64,000 bases of DNA, from the NCBI GenBank assembly GCA_964625855.1, contig CAZVFC010000045.1, positions 1-64,000 on the forward strand, in the 5' to 3' direction. The DNA comes from JAPLUA01 sp964625855. Its GTDB lineage: Bacteria > Verrucomicrobiota > Verrucomicrobiia > Limisphaerales > UBA8199. Made by a program: the position numbers and the translations under genes. Below, piece after piece: positions 31,058-39,966 of this stretch; the stretch's first letter is position 1; each line of letters begins with the position of its first letter. The notes under the pieces are model-generated. The model was given only the letters and a program-made list of their open reading frames with translations. It made no database searches and was not told the DNA's origin.

Positions 31058-31815
31058 ACATCGCCATCCAGGTCGCCAGCCTCTGCTACCGTTACCACGA
31101 CGGCACCGAGGCTTTGCGCGGCGTGAGCTTCCAGGTTGCGGCGGGGGAGTGTGTTGGGCTGCTGGGCCCAAACGGTTCCGGCAAATCAACCGTGCTCCTG
31201 CACTTGAATGGCATTCTACCGGAGAAGCTGGGCTGGAACGGGGCGGTGCAAATCCTGGGCCAGGCGGTCACCCCGGATAACATCGAGACCGTTCGCCGGC
31301 AGGTCGGCCTGGTGTTCCAGGACCCGGATGACCAATTATTCTGCCCCACCGTGGAGGAGGATGTCTCATTTGGGCCGCAGCAACTGGGCTTGAGCGAGGC
31401 CGAGGTGAAGGCGCGTGTGACGAGCGCCCTGGGCCAGGTCGGGCTCGCGGAATTTGGCCACCGTGCCACCCACCATCTCAGCCATGGCGAGAAACGCCGC
31501 GCGTGTCTGGCCGGCGTGCTGGCGTGCGAACCGGCGGTCCTGGTGCTGGACGAACCGACCAGCGACCTCGACCCGCGCGGCCGACGCGAGTTCAAGGCGC
31601 TGCTGCGCCGCGTGCCGGCGACGAAGCTGATCGCGACGCACGACCTGGAACTCGTCGTCGAGCTGTGCTCCCGCGCGATCGTGCTCGATCGGGGGTCAGT
31701 GGTGGCGGACGGGCCGGTGCTGGAGTTGCTCAACAACGAGGAACTGATGCTGGCGCATGGTTTGGAAAGACCGCATATCCTGCGGCACCAGCACCCGCAT
31801 GGGGAGGAGTACTAA
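31054..31815 (+). CDS. cbiO: CbiO, ATPase subunit of the ECF transporter
   Basis: This frame encodes 253 residues from ATG 31054, which overlaps the cbiQ stop; an upstream in-frame ATG at 31036 is less likely. Walker A is GPNGSGKST near 41, the Q-loop is VFQDPDDQLFCPTVEEDVSFGP (ECF-specific; here split as VFQDPDDQLF and CPTVEEDVSF), the signature is LSHGEKRR near 146, Walker B is AVLVLDEPTSDLDP near 160 and the switch His lies in IATHDLEL. The C-terminus is His-rich (HILRHQHPHGEEY), which could bind metal. It powers cobalt/nickel uptake. Confidence 0.92.
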   Translation: MNIAIQVASLCYRYHDGTEALRGVSFQVAAGECVGLLGPNGSGKSTVLLHLNGILPEKLGWNGAVQILGQAVTPDNIETVRRQVGLVFQDPDDQLFCPTVEEDVSFGPQQLGLSEAEVKARVTSALGQVGLAEFGHRATHHLSHGEKRRACLAGVLACEPAVLVLDEPTSDLDPRGRREFKALLRRVPATKLIATHDLELVVELCSRAIVLDRGSVVADGPVLELLNNEELMLAHGLERPHILRHQHPHGEEY

Positions 31816-32073
31816 CCGGCCTGCAAGTCACCTCCCCTGCCGTCCATACACCTCGATTTCCGTGTATTCATTTAGTGCGCTTTCGGTGCTGCCTTTGGAG
31901 TAGAAGCGAATGCAGGCACTGTGAACCTGGCGACTGAGCTTGCGCCGCTGGCCCTGACGGAGCAACCTGGGAAAGGCCACGGCGCGTGGTAAACCTTCAA
32001 AGGGGCTTCTTGGTCCAGTCGCGGCTGCGGCGGGTGGGGCGGGTTTGCTGCTTTCCTGCAGAGTATCGCTGGA

Positions 32074-33327
32074 CTAGAGCTTCCAGGGCGACATGACCTT
32101 GGTTCCTGTGGCGAACTTCACCGACCGATACTGCGGCCAGGGACAGCAGATCACCGCCAGCTTGATGTCCGCCCGTTGTTGAAGCACGGCCGGGTCAGCC
32201 AGATACTCGAATTCGTGGACGCTCGGGGCAATATCCGGTCTGGCGCCGTAATCGTGCACCACCACGCGATAGCCGTTACGCTTGAGCTGTTGCGCCAGGT
32301 ATAATCCCGCCGCCTCCTCGGTGATGTAGGTGTCGGGTTTGTAGGTCAGCCCCAGGACGGCCACGGTATCGGTCTTGGACACCAGCTTCTGGACCTTCTC
32401 GACCAAATCCTGATTGGTCCGGAGATTCACCTTGTCGGAAGCTTCCGCCAGCGGGGCTTCGAGTCCGATTTGGCGGGCGGTGTAGGCGAGCAGCCGGTTG
32501 TCGCGCGGGAAACACGGCCCGCCATAGCTCAAGCCGGCCCGGAGATACTTCTGGCCGACGCGGCTGTCGCTGCCGATGGCCTCGAGGATGTGGTGGATAT
32601 TGGCCTTGGGGAACTGTTCGGCGATCATCCGCAACTGGTTGGTGAAGCTGATCTTCATCGTGACGTAGCTGTTCACGGAGATCTTGGTCAGCTCGGCGCT
32701 GACGATGGACATGCGGGCGATATTGGGCTGGTTCTGGTTGTACTTCTTATACATCTCCTCCAGCACCGCTCCGCTGGTCGGGTCGGATTCGCCAATCAAC
32801 ACCATGTCCGGCTCGAGCAATCCCTTCACCACATTGCCCAACGCGATGAACTCCGGGTTGTAGCAAACGCCGAAGTCGCGTCCGCAGATCCCGCCCGTCT
32901 CGCGCTCCAGCATCGGGATCAACACGCTGTCCACCGCGCCCGGCGTCGTGGTCGAGCTGCAGACAAACAAATGGCCTTTCTTGCCTTTCTCGCGCACGGC
33001 AGCGGCGACGGGTTGCATGGCGCGGAGGAGGAACTCGTTGGAAAAGCTCCCGTCGGGCAGGCTGGGCGAGGGCGGAATGAAGAAGGTGACGTCCGTGGCC
33101 ACCGCTTCGCGATAGTCTTGCGTGGCGCGCAATCGCGATCGGCCCGCTGTAACCGTGTCCGCCAGGCGGGGTTCCTCGACCGGCGGCTGGCCGGCGTTGA
33201 TCTTCCGGACCTTCTCGGCATCAATATCAATGCCAACGACCTCGAACCCGCGCTGGGCCAGCGTGGCTGCAATGCACGCGCCGAGCTTGCCCAACCCGCA
33301 AACGGAAGCTTTCTGGATCGGTTTCAT
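32074..33327 (-). CDS. Nucleotide-sugar (UDP-glucose/UDP-ManNAc type) 6-dehydrogenase
   Basis: This frame encodes 417 residues. The Rossmann motif VCGLGKLGACIAATLAQRGF with VVGIDID opens the NAD domain. The middle has NPEFIALGNVVKGLLEPDMV, a variant of the family NPEFLREG box, and KISVNSYVTMKISFTNQL. The catalytic Cys is Cys272 in SYGGPCFPRDNRLL. The C-terminal NAD(P)-like domain has VLGLTYKPDTYITEEAAGL. It oxidises a UDP-sugar to the uronic acid for surface polysaccharide. The exact substrate cannot be read from the sequence, so I give no symbol. No glycosyltransferase genes are adjacent; it stands alone on the minus strand. Confidence 0.88.
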   Translation of the reverse strand: MKPIQKASVCGLGKLGACIAATLAQRGFEVVGIDIDAEKVRKINAGQPPVEEPRLADTVTAGRSRLRATQDYREAVATDVTFFIPPSPSLPDGSFSNEFLLRAMQPVAAAVREKGKKGHLFVCSSTTTPGAVDSVLIPMLERETGGICGRDFGVCYNPEFIALGNVVKGLLEPDMVLIGESDPTSGAVLEEMYKKYNQNQPNIARMSIVSAELTKISVNSYVTMKISFTNQLRMIAEQFPKANIHHILEAIGSDSRVGQKYLRAGLSYGGPCFPRDNRLLAYTARQIGLEAPLAEASDKVNLRTNQDLVEKVQKLVSKTDTVAVLGLTYKPDTYITEEAAGLYLAQQLKRNGYRVVVHDYGARPDIAPSVHEFEYLADPAVLQQRADIKLAVICCPWPQYRSVKFATGTKVMSPWKL

Positions 33328-33410
33328 CGAATTATGTTCTCACCCTAGTGAACGAAGCTGCCCACGGCAAGCACTTTGGGGGCGGCTCACGAACCCCGGG
33401 CGCATCTGCA

Positions 33411-33465
33411 AGTTGTTGGTATGGTGGATAGGGACGCCTCGCCGAGGCGTCCCTACCAACAACCT
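33411..33465. repeat. Nested palindrome of the TAGGGACGCCTCG family
   Basis: GTTGTTGGTA at the left and TACCAACAAC at the right enclose TAGGGACGCCTCG (33429-33441) and CGAGGCGTCCCTA (33443-33455). It lies just upstream of the dehydrogenase gene start (33327). The remainder of the gap 33328-33709 has no supported gene. Confidence 0.8.
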
Positions 33466-33709
33466 GCAATTGCGCCCGCGACCTGCCAATTTGGCATGGC
33501 AAGGGAACAGAAAGCCGCGTGCATTTGACTTTCCCAGGAACTTGAGCAGATTCAGAATGCACTCACAATGAAAAGTCAGAACCCGCCAAGTCCGGCCGGC
33601 ACAAGGCCGCCGCCGTGAGCCCACATGCGCCACGTTACGGATGCTACGTCCAGTACGGCAGGTTCACCCGCTGAAATGGGCAGCATACGCACACGCAGCA
33701 ATTGAGATC

Positions 33710-33925
33710 ATGACTGTATTCGACATCAAGAACCCGATTCCTTGGCTCGTTGGCGCCATTGCGCTCGGCATCGTCTTCTTTGTGCTGCGCGGCTACTTCG
33801 GCGCCGAAGCGCGGGAGCGCCGGCGACGCGAGCGAAGTCACCGGCGGGTGACTTCACGCAAGCAAGGGCCAGCCGTCAAGCTGGCAGTCAATGTGGACAA
33901 GCCAAAGGACGACCGTAAACGCTGA
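33710..33925 (+). CDS. Small single-span membrane protein
   Basis: This frame encodes 71 residues from ATG 33710 (MTVFDIKNPIPWLVG...); the frame is open upstream to 33641, but the internal ATG gives a compact protein. One membrane span, WLVGAIALGIVFFVLRGYF, is followed by a strongly basic tail (ARERRRRERSHRRVTSRKQ), so the C-terminus should face the cytoplasm. The function is unknown. Codon-level openness is limited evidence at this size. Confidence 0.45.
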   Translation: MTVFDIKNPIPWLVGAIALGIVFFVLRGYFGAEARERRRRERSHRRVTSRKQGPAVKLAVNVDKPKDDRKR

Positions 33926-34083
33926 ACGAGGCGGCAAATGACGGCGATCTTATCGTGGCCCATCATCCAAACCTTCGCGCCAAAGGCGGCATGAACACGT
34001 TGGCCTCATCCTTCGGGGCAGCCGACTGGACCGCGTTGATGTACTTTTGCCGTACCTCAGGACGATAACAGTCGTCGTGAGTC

Positions 34084-34968
34084 TCAGTAAACGCGGGTGC
34101 TGTGTTCCTGCATCCAGAACACATCTTTGCTGTTTGGGTGAGGAACGTTCAGTTGCAGGTTACCCGGGGTCAGAGGAGGGTAGGTTCGCGCGTCCTTCCA
34201 TTTATGTATCTCCGCGTGACCGTCAGCGAAAGCGAAGTCAGCGGCCCGGCCGTGATAACTGGCAGGAAAGTCCACCATGACGGTCGTGGCGATGTTCGGG
34301 TAGCTGTCCATTTGCACGATGAAGAAACCGTCGTTGATGCTATCCTCCCGTTCCTCCAGAAACACAAAGGTCATCGTCGGCCCGGGCCGGACCATCTCAC
34401 TGAGCTTGCGAAAGACCTTCCAGTTGGCGCCAGGGCTCCAGCCCCCTCTCGGGTCGGCGGTGTCACCCCTGCCCCCCACCCAAATGTTCATGGACATGCT
34501 GCGAGGACGAGGCACCTTCTCGCCGTTGGGCTTCTGGCCAAGGCTCTTGTCGGCCGGGCAATGCCAGATGCCCGTGCTCTTCCCGCAGTAAGGCCACAGC
34601 AAGCTCTGTTTGATGGTGTTATCCGCGTCCCAGTTGCCCTGCTGGGTCGGAACGAGCATCTCCAGGTCCCAAGGCACTCCAGATCGAATCCAGGCATACG
34701 GCGCCGTCGCCCCAAGCGCATATCCGTAAGGCAACTGGTCCCGGTTGTCCTCGGCATACTGCCGCCAGGCCAGCAGGAGCTGGCGGTTGTTGTTCATGCA
34801 CATGATTCCCTGGGCCTTGAGCTTCGCCCGGCTTAAGGACGGCAATAGCAGCGCCGCCAGGATGGCAATGATAGCGATAACGACCAGCAGTTCGATGAGG
34901 GTGAAGCCGCGAGGGCTAATGCGGGTGGTCTGGTTGCCGGAAGGTGCTCTTTGAATATTCATGCTCAT
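34084..34968 (-). CDS. Prepilin-like protein
   Basis: This frame encodes 294 residues from ATG 34968 (MSMNIQRAPSG); ATG 34962 is nearly as good, and the frame is open to 35016. The leader SPRGFTLIELLVVIAIIAIL with Gly before Phe is a standard prepilin peptidase site. The head has IMCMNNNRQLLLAWRQYAED, WHCPADKSLGQ and, at the end, FAFADGHAEIHKWKDAR, the typical DGH box. It is on the minus strand, 209 bp beyond the end of a convergent-free stretch that starts the sulfatase block. It is probably expressed alone. Confidence 0.87.
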   Translation of the reverse strand: MSMNIQRAPSGNQTTRISPRGFTLIELLVVIAIIAILAALLLPSLSRAKLKAQGIMCMNNNRQLLLAWRQYAEDNRDQLPYGYALGATAPYAWIRSGVPWDLEMLVPTQQGNWDADNTIKQSLLWPYCGKSTGIWHCPADKSLGQKPNGEKVPRPRSMSMNIWVGGRGDTADPRGGWSPGANWKVFRKLSEMVRPGPTMTFVFLEEREDSINDGFFIVQMDSYPNIATTVMVDFPASYHGRAADFAFADGHAEIHKWKDARTYPPLTPGNLQLNVPHPNSKDVFWMQEHSTRVY

Positions 34969-35177
34969 AAATCGTTGCGAGCCACTCAATCCAGTGTGCC
35001 AATTCCACCTCGACATGGCAAGAACCTTTTCCGGGACACCTGGCGTCGGTACGCTTCGTTTCTGATTGCCTAAGGCTACATTACAATTCCCGCACGGGAA
35101 CCATTTGTTCTTGATGGTTCCTCCCGCATTGGCCCGCTGCCGGGACGGTGGCCGCCATCCGGCTTAAGGAGACGGAT

Positions 35178-36620
35178 TCATGGGGCCGTTGCCTTCTTGT
35201 TGGGCACCGGATCCGGCCCGGTTTTGTGGTCGTCCTGCTGTTCTCGCCAGGCAACCAGGCGCTCGTGCAAATCCTGTTTCACGTCGGCATAGGCCGGGTC
35301 ATCGGCCAGGTTGTGGACTTCGGAGGGATCGAGAAGGATGTCGAAAAGCTCTTCGCGCGGCCGCCAATGATACCGCCGCAGGATCGCCGCTGCGCGCTGA
35401 TCGCCCTCGGCTGCGCGCACCCACGAGTCCCAATACTCGCGCCCGCCGTCATGGTCTTTAGCCTTGTCCATGTGGGTGGTGTATTTGTTTTCCGGCGACA
35501 GGTTAAAGATGTACTTGTAGCGTGCCGTGCGCGCGCAGCGCATGGGGGAGAAATTCATCCCCATGTCCTGCGAATGCGTGGCGAAGATGACCTCGCGCTG
35601 CGCGTTGGTCCTGCCCTCGAGCACCGGGAGGAAACTCCTGCCGTCCAGTTCGGCGCGCGCCTGGCCGCCCGCCAGTTCGATGAATGTCGGCAGCACGTCC
35701 ACCAGCGAAATCATCGCGTCCGTGCGGGCGCCCGGCTGGATTCTACCCGGCCAGCGCGCGATGAAGGGCACTCGAATGCCCGGGTCGTAGAGGCCCCACT
35801 TGGCAAAGGGCCATTGGGCGCCCTGGTCGGCGGTGTAAATGAAGACTGTGTTCGACGCAAGACCCTGCCGCTCGAGGCTGGCGAGCAGCCGGCCGAGGTT
35901 CGTATCCATCTTCGTGATGTCGGTGTAATAACGCGCGCGGGACTTCCGCAACTCCGGCGTGTCAATGTGGTTGGGCGGCACGCCGATGGCGGTCGGATCA
36001 TAGGCCGCCTTCTCCGGCCAGATGACATGCGGGCTATGGTCGCAGACCACCAGGCAGAAGGGCTGTTCGCGAGAGACTTTGCCCAGCCAATCCTCCACCG
36101 CCGCCATGTTCAGATCCATGTGGAGGGCAGGCTTGCTCTCGAAGCCCGGTTCCGGCACCTCGGAGTTGCGAATACGCTCGAACGGAAAGACGGCCGGCGG
36201 GCCGAAGTGTGTCTTGCCCGCCTGTGCGACGCGGTAGCCGAGGTCCTTCAGGTAATGCGGCAGCGAGCGGACCTCCGCGCGGCATTGGGATTGGCCCGCC
36301 AGGTTGTTGGCGTGCGCGCCGTTGCGAAAGGGCATCAGGCCTGTATAAAGGACCGCCCGCGACGGCATGCAGGTGGGCGAGCCCGCAAAGGCCCGGCGAA
36401 AGAGCATGCCTTCGCGCGCCAAACCATCAATGCTCGGGGTCTGAACATCGCCCGAGCCGTACGCGCCGCAATCCGTCGCCGTATGATCGTCCGCGACAAA
36501 CAACACGATGTTCGGCTTCGCTTCAGCCGGCAAGCCACGGAGCAGCGCGCCGGCGCAAACCAGGAGGGACCCGGATTGCCGGAGCACTCTCCTCCAAACA
36601 GAACCCAATTGGCTGCTCAT
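35178..36620 (-). CDS. Secreted sulfatase, coupled to the sulfatase-GH43 gene
   Basis: This frame encodes 480 residues from ATG 36620. Signal peptide: MSSQLGSVWRRVLRQSG...LLRGLPAEA. Features are PNIVLFVADDHTATDCGAYG, the formylglycine motif CMPSR (Cys84), QAGKTHFGPP, a histidine-bearing CDHSPHVIWP and YTADQGAQWPFAKWG. The DDH opening and THFG variant place it among heparan/choline-sulfatase-like members and not with the arylsulfatase A type. The ATG overlaps the stop of the upstream gene (ATGA at 36617-36620), so translation is coupled. Both enzymes should be made together and act on the same sulfated glycan. Confidence 0.9.
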   Translation of the reverse strand: MSSQLGSVWRRVLRQSGSLLVCAGALLRGLPAEAKPNIVLFVADDHTATDCGAYGSGDVQTPSIDGLAREGMLFRRAFAGSPTCMPSRAVLYTGLMPFRNGAHANNLAGQSQCRAEVRSLPHYLKDLGYRVAQAGKTHFGPPAVFPFERIRNSEVPEPGFESKPALHMDLNMAAVEDWLGKVSREQPFCLVVCDHSPHVIWPEKAAYDPTAIGVPPNHIDTPELRKSRARYYTDITKMDTNLGRLLASLERQGLASNTVFIYTADQGAQWPFAKWGLYDPGIRVPFIARWPGRIQPGARTDAMISLVDVLPTFIELAGGQARAELDGRSFLPVLEGRTNAQREVIFATHSQDMGMNFSPMRCARTARYKYIFNLSPENKYTTHMDKAKDHDGGREYWDSWVRAAEGDQRAAAILRRYHWRPREELFDILLDPSEVHNLADDPAYADVKQDLHERLVAWREQQDDHKTGPDPVPNKKATAP

Positions 36621-39600
36621 TGAATCGTCAGATCGGAGAAGGCGGCGTGCGTGTCCACGACCCGCAGGCCGACGCTGCCCCCCGTATGCTGGGAATCCTT
36701 CCTGCGCAGGACTTCTTTGCCATCGAGGCTCAGGACGATCTCCGGGCCCCGGGCGGTCACGCTTAACAGGTAATCGTGTCCGGACTGCAAATCGGCATCC
36801 GCCAGCCCAAGTTCGCGCCAGCTCGCGCCATCGGTGCTCCCGAGCACGATCTTCCGGGTGCCGGGGATGATGCCGGCGAAGTACCCCTCCTGCGCATCGT
36901 ACCCGATAGCAGGCAGCGTGCACCGAAACAGCAGCCCCGCGTCGCGTCCCCCATCAATAACCTGCACCCGCACTGAGCACGCCAGATCCTGCCAGCAGCG
37001 ATTGGCGAGCACCACCTTTTCCCCGGCGCGAAATTCGTTCACCGGTTCCGCCGGGACGATACCGAGGTGCAAACGCCCATCTTGGAGCCTTATGAATTGA
37101 TGATGACCGAAATAGTTGAAGGCGCCTAGATCGGCCGGGCACGACAGGGCCGCGCTCCAGCGTGCGTCAGTCGGCGCGCTCACTTCTCCGGCGGGCAGCG
37201 GGAGCGGGCTGGATGCAGGCAGCGGCGACCCGAAGTCGGGCAACCCCTCCGGCGTCCAGCGAAACGGCTGGGCGTGAATGGCTCGCCGCCAGCCGTCCTG
37301 CCGGTCCAATTTGGCGTGGTAAAGAATCCAGTCCTCCGTGCCATCCGGCGACTTCACAAAGCAGCCGTGGCCGACGCCATAGGTGGCGTGACTGGACTGG
37401 AAGACCGGCCGGGGATGTTTGGTCCAGTCGGACGGATTGAGTGGATTCCCGCCCGGGCGCAGGGCCAGCAACCCAAGCTTGTAGGTTGGCTGCCAGGAAC
37501 CGCTGCAAGAATAGACCACGAAGGTGCGGCCGTCACGCTGCAATACCTGCGGCGCTTCGTTGAGTCCCCGGCCGGCCGCCGTTTCACCGACGCGTTCCCA
37601 GAGGTAGTCATCGTTGGCGCAGATCCGGACGCGCGGACTGACAATGGTCAGCGGGTCCTTCATCGGCGCGATGTAAAGCCACTGCAGGTCCCGGGTGTCT
37701 TCCCAGCCGGACCAGAGAAAGTACCGTTTGCCCTCCTGCTCGAGGATGGTGCCGTCAATGGCCCAGCGATTATCCGCGCCGGTCTCGGGATGGTCCCCCG
37801 TATAGAGCGGTCCGTGGACCGAGTATTTCCCGAACGGGTCGGCGCCCTCGGATCGCAAGACCCACATGCGGTGGTTGCGGTTCTGGCCGTCCGACGCCGC
37901 GAAATAGACGTGCCACCGGTCATCCAGAAAATGAAGCTCGGGCGCCCACACTTCGCGCGAGCACGGCCCCTGCTCGGGGGCCTCCCATATAACGTGCTTC
38001 GCCCCGAGCGCCGTTAGGCGATCGGAGCCATAGACCGCGACGCCGCGGTTGGCCTCGGACAAGCAGGTCAGATAGTTGGTGCCATGCTGGACCATCCAGG
38101 GATCGGCGCCCTCAGCGATCGGATTGGCAAACGCGCGCCCGCCGGCGCGGGCCTGGTTCGTTGTCTGCCGGCTCCTTGGCAGCGACTGCCACCAGGCCAG
38201 CAGCGGCCGGCTCATGCGCTGGACGATCGCCAAATGTTCCGCCGCCAAATTGCGCGCTTCTCCCGGGTCCTTCCCGAGGTCGTAAAGCTGCGCGTTGAGG
38301 CCGTCCCACCCCAGCAGCAGCTTCCAGTCTCCCTGGCGCATGGCCAGGTCGGGCCAGGGTTCGCCACCGTTTCCGGGCCGATCCGGCGGCCGGGTCCAGA
38401 ACAAGACTTTGGTCCGTTCGGCGGCAGACCGGCCCAGTAGGGCGCCGCTCAGGTCCTGGCCGTCGAAGGCGACGCCGGAGGGCAGGACGGTTCCCGCCAC
38501 GGTCGCGATTGAGGGGAGCAAGTCCACGGCGGAAACCACGGTAGTAGCGTTGACCTTCCCGCAGGCCGATTTGGCCATCAAGCCGGGCGCCCAGACGATG
38601 AAAGGCTCGCGGACGCCACCTTCATACAGCGTTCCCTTGTGCCCGCGGAATGGGCCGGCCGACCCGGCGCCGGGCTCCGGACCGTTGTCGCTGGCCAGCA
38701 GAATCACGGTATTGGTGCGCAGGCCCGGTTGCCGGCGGATGTAGTCAAACAACGGCGCCAATTGCTGGTCCAGCGCTTTGACCACGCCGAGGTAGAGCTC
38801 CCGCTTGCTGCCATCCCCTCGAAGCGCCTTGGGCGGGAAGAACGGCGAGTGGACATCATCCGGCCACACATTGACGTAGAAGGGCTTGCCGGCCTCTTCG
38901 GCCTGCCGGATAAACTGCAGCGCCCGCGCGACGAACGCGCCGGTTACCTGCGACCGGTCCATCCAGGTGATCGGGCCGCGCCCGAGCTGGTCGCTGCCCA
39001 GGGCGTAGCGCCGGGCCGGCTGGCCGTCGAAGGCATCGAGCAACGGCAGGATGCGCTCACCCAGCCCCTCGAATTGAGTCAGGGACTGGTCAAAGCCATA
39101 CTCGGCAATGAGCGGCGCCTCGCCGACATCGCGCTGGCCACCCATGTGCCACTTGCCGAAGTGGCCCGTGGCGTAGCCAGCCTGCTGGAGCATGCGGGCC
39201 AGGGTGGGCGCTTTCGGGTCCAACCACTGGGCCATGCCGCGCCGCTCGTTCTCGGCCCGCGCCGCCAGGTAGGAAGTAATCCGCCAGCGCGCCCCATATT
39301 GGCCGGTCGTGAACGCGGTGCGCGAAGGCGAGCAGATTGGCGAGTTCACGTAGAACTGGGTGAACCGGATGCCTTCGCTTGCCAGGCGATCAATGTGCGG
39401 CGTCTCAACCTGTTTCTGCCCGTAACAAGAGAGATCTGCGTAACCCATGTCATCAATCAGCACGAAGATGAAATTGGGCCTGGAAGGCGGCACCTCCGCA
39501 GCCTGAGCCAGGCCGGCGAGGATCATCAGGATCAGGCCACAAAGCGCACCCCAGCTTCGCCGGAAGGCGTGGTCTGACCGACCCTGGCCCGCCTTCCCAC

Positions 39601-39937
39601 CGCCAGCGCGAGTACCGCCGGAGACACACAGGGGATATACGCGGGTTACACTATGTGCATACGAGGGGCATACGAGGGGTTTACGAGGGGTATACGAGGG
39701 GTTTACAGGGGGATATGGGGATTGTCTGGCAGGATTGGCGCGGCGTCCCGCAATCGAAACAACCCCCGCCGCGGCCGGGGGTGCTCCGGCTGTCGCGAGT
39801 GGCCAAGCGGGCTGGCGTTCCGTCGTGAACGGTCCGGCGTGAAGTGCATGGGCGCCGATCGGCATCGGACGTGGCCGCGGACGGCTTGGGGGCGTGGGCA
39901 TTGAGTCAGCGGAGGAGATGGGGCAGTGAGAGTTCAA
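36617..39937 (-). CDS. Fusion: sulfatase + GH43-like glycosidase + LamG-like domain
   Basis: The open frame is 1106 residues from ATG 39937, but the true start is unresolved. The signal-peptide-like segment WGALCGLILMILAGLAQAAE lies at about 128-148, and the first 110 residues are partly encoded by an 11-bp tandem repeat and look non-coding. Residues 150-590 are a sulfatase: FIFVLIDDMGYADLSCYGQ, CSPSR (Cys202), GHFGKWHMGG, ASDNGPEPG. Residues 610-900 are a five-bladed GH43-like domain with GADPWMVQHG (base Asp), AIDGTIL (Asp) and GLNEAPQVL (acid Glu). Residues 920-1106 form a LamG/DUF1080-like beta-sandwich (QDGRLHLGIV ... VGLRVVDTHAAFSDLTIQ). It would remove sulfate and then a pentose-type side chain from one glycan. 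Confidence 0.85.
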   Translation of the reverse strand: MNSHCPISSADSMPTPPSRPRPRPMPIGAHALHAGPFTTERQPAWPLATAGAPPAAAGVVSIAGRRANPARQSPYPPVNPSYTPRKPLVCPSYAHSVTRVYPLCVSGGTRAGGGKAGQGRSDHAFRRSWGALCGLILMILAGLAQAAEVPPSRPNFIFVLIDDMGYADLSCYGQKQVETPHIDRLASEGIRFTQFYVNSPICSPSRTAFTTGQYGARWRITSYLAARAENERRGMAQWLDPKAPTLARMLQQAGYATGHFGKWHMGGQRDVGEAPLIAEYGFDQSLTQFEGLGERILPLLDAFDGQPARRYALGSDQLGRGPITWMDRSQVTGAFVARALQFIRQAEEAGKPFYVNVWPDDVHSPFFPPKALRGDGSKRELYLGVVKALDQQLAPLFDYIRRQPGLRTNTVILLASDNGPEPGAGSAGPFRGHKGTLYEGGVREPFIVWAPGLMAKSACGKVNATTVVSAVDLLPSIATVAGTVLPSGVAFDGQDLSGALLGRSAAERTKVLFWTRPPDRPGNGGEPWPDLAMRQGDWKLLLGWDGLNAQLYDLGKDPGEARNLAAEHLAIVQRMSRPLLAWWQSLPRSRQTTNQARAGGRAFANPIAEGADPWMVQHGTNYLTCLSEANRGVAVYGSDRLTALGAKHVIWEAPEQGPCSREVWAPELHFLDDRWHVYFAASDGQNRNHRMWVLRSEGADPFGKYSVHGPLYTGDHPETGADNRWAIDGTILEQEGKRYFLWSGWEDTRDLQWLYIAPMKDPLTIVSPRVRICANDDYLWERVGETAAGRGLNEAPQVLQRDGRTFVVYSCSGSWQPTYKLGLLALRPGGNPLNPSDWTKHPRPVFQSSHATYGVGHGCFVKSPDGTEDWILYHAKLDRQDGWRRAIHAQPFRWTPEGLPDFGSPLPASSPLPLPAGEVSAPTDARWSAALSCPADLGAFNYFGHHQFIRLQDGRLHLGIVPAEPVNEFRAGEKVVLANRCWQDLACSVRVQVIDGGRDAGLLFRCTLPAIGYDAQEGYFAGIIPGTRKIVLGSTDGASWRELGLADADLQSGHDYLLSVTARGPEIVLSLDGKEVLRRKDSQHTGGSVGLRVVDTHAAFSDLTIQ
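39658..39712. repeat. Five tandem 11-bp units (YWTACGAGGGG)
   Basis: CATACGAGGGG, CATACGAGGGG, TTTACGAGGGG, TATACGAGGGG and TTTACAGGGGG follow head to tail with exact 11-base spacing. It lies just upstream of the likely translation start of the sulfatase-GH43 fusion, in the possible promoter region. The period is close to one helical turn, so it could be an iteron-like binding array or a slipped-strand repeat. Confidence 0.75.
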
Positions 39938-39966
39938 GGCATTTCAGACCATTGTGGTCAGAGATC

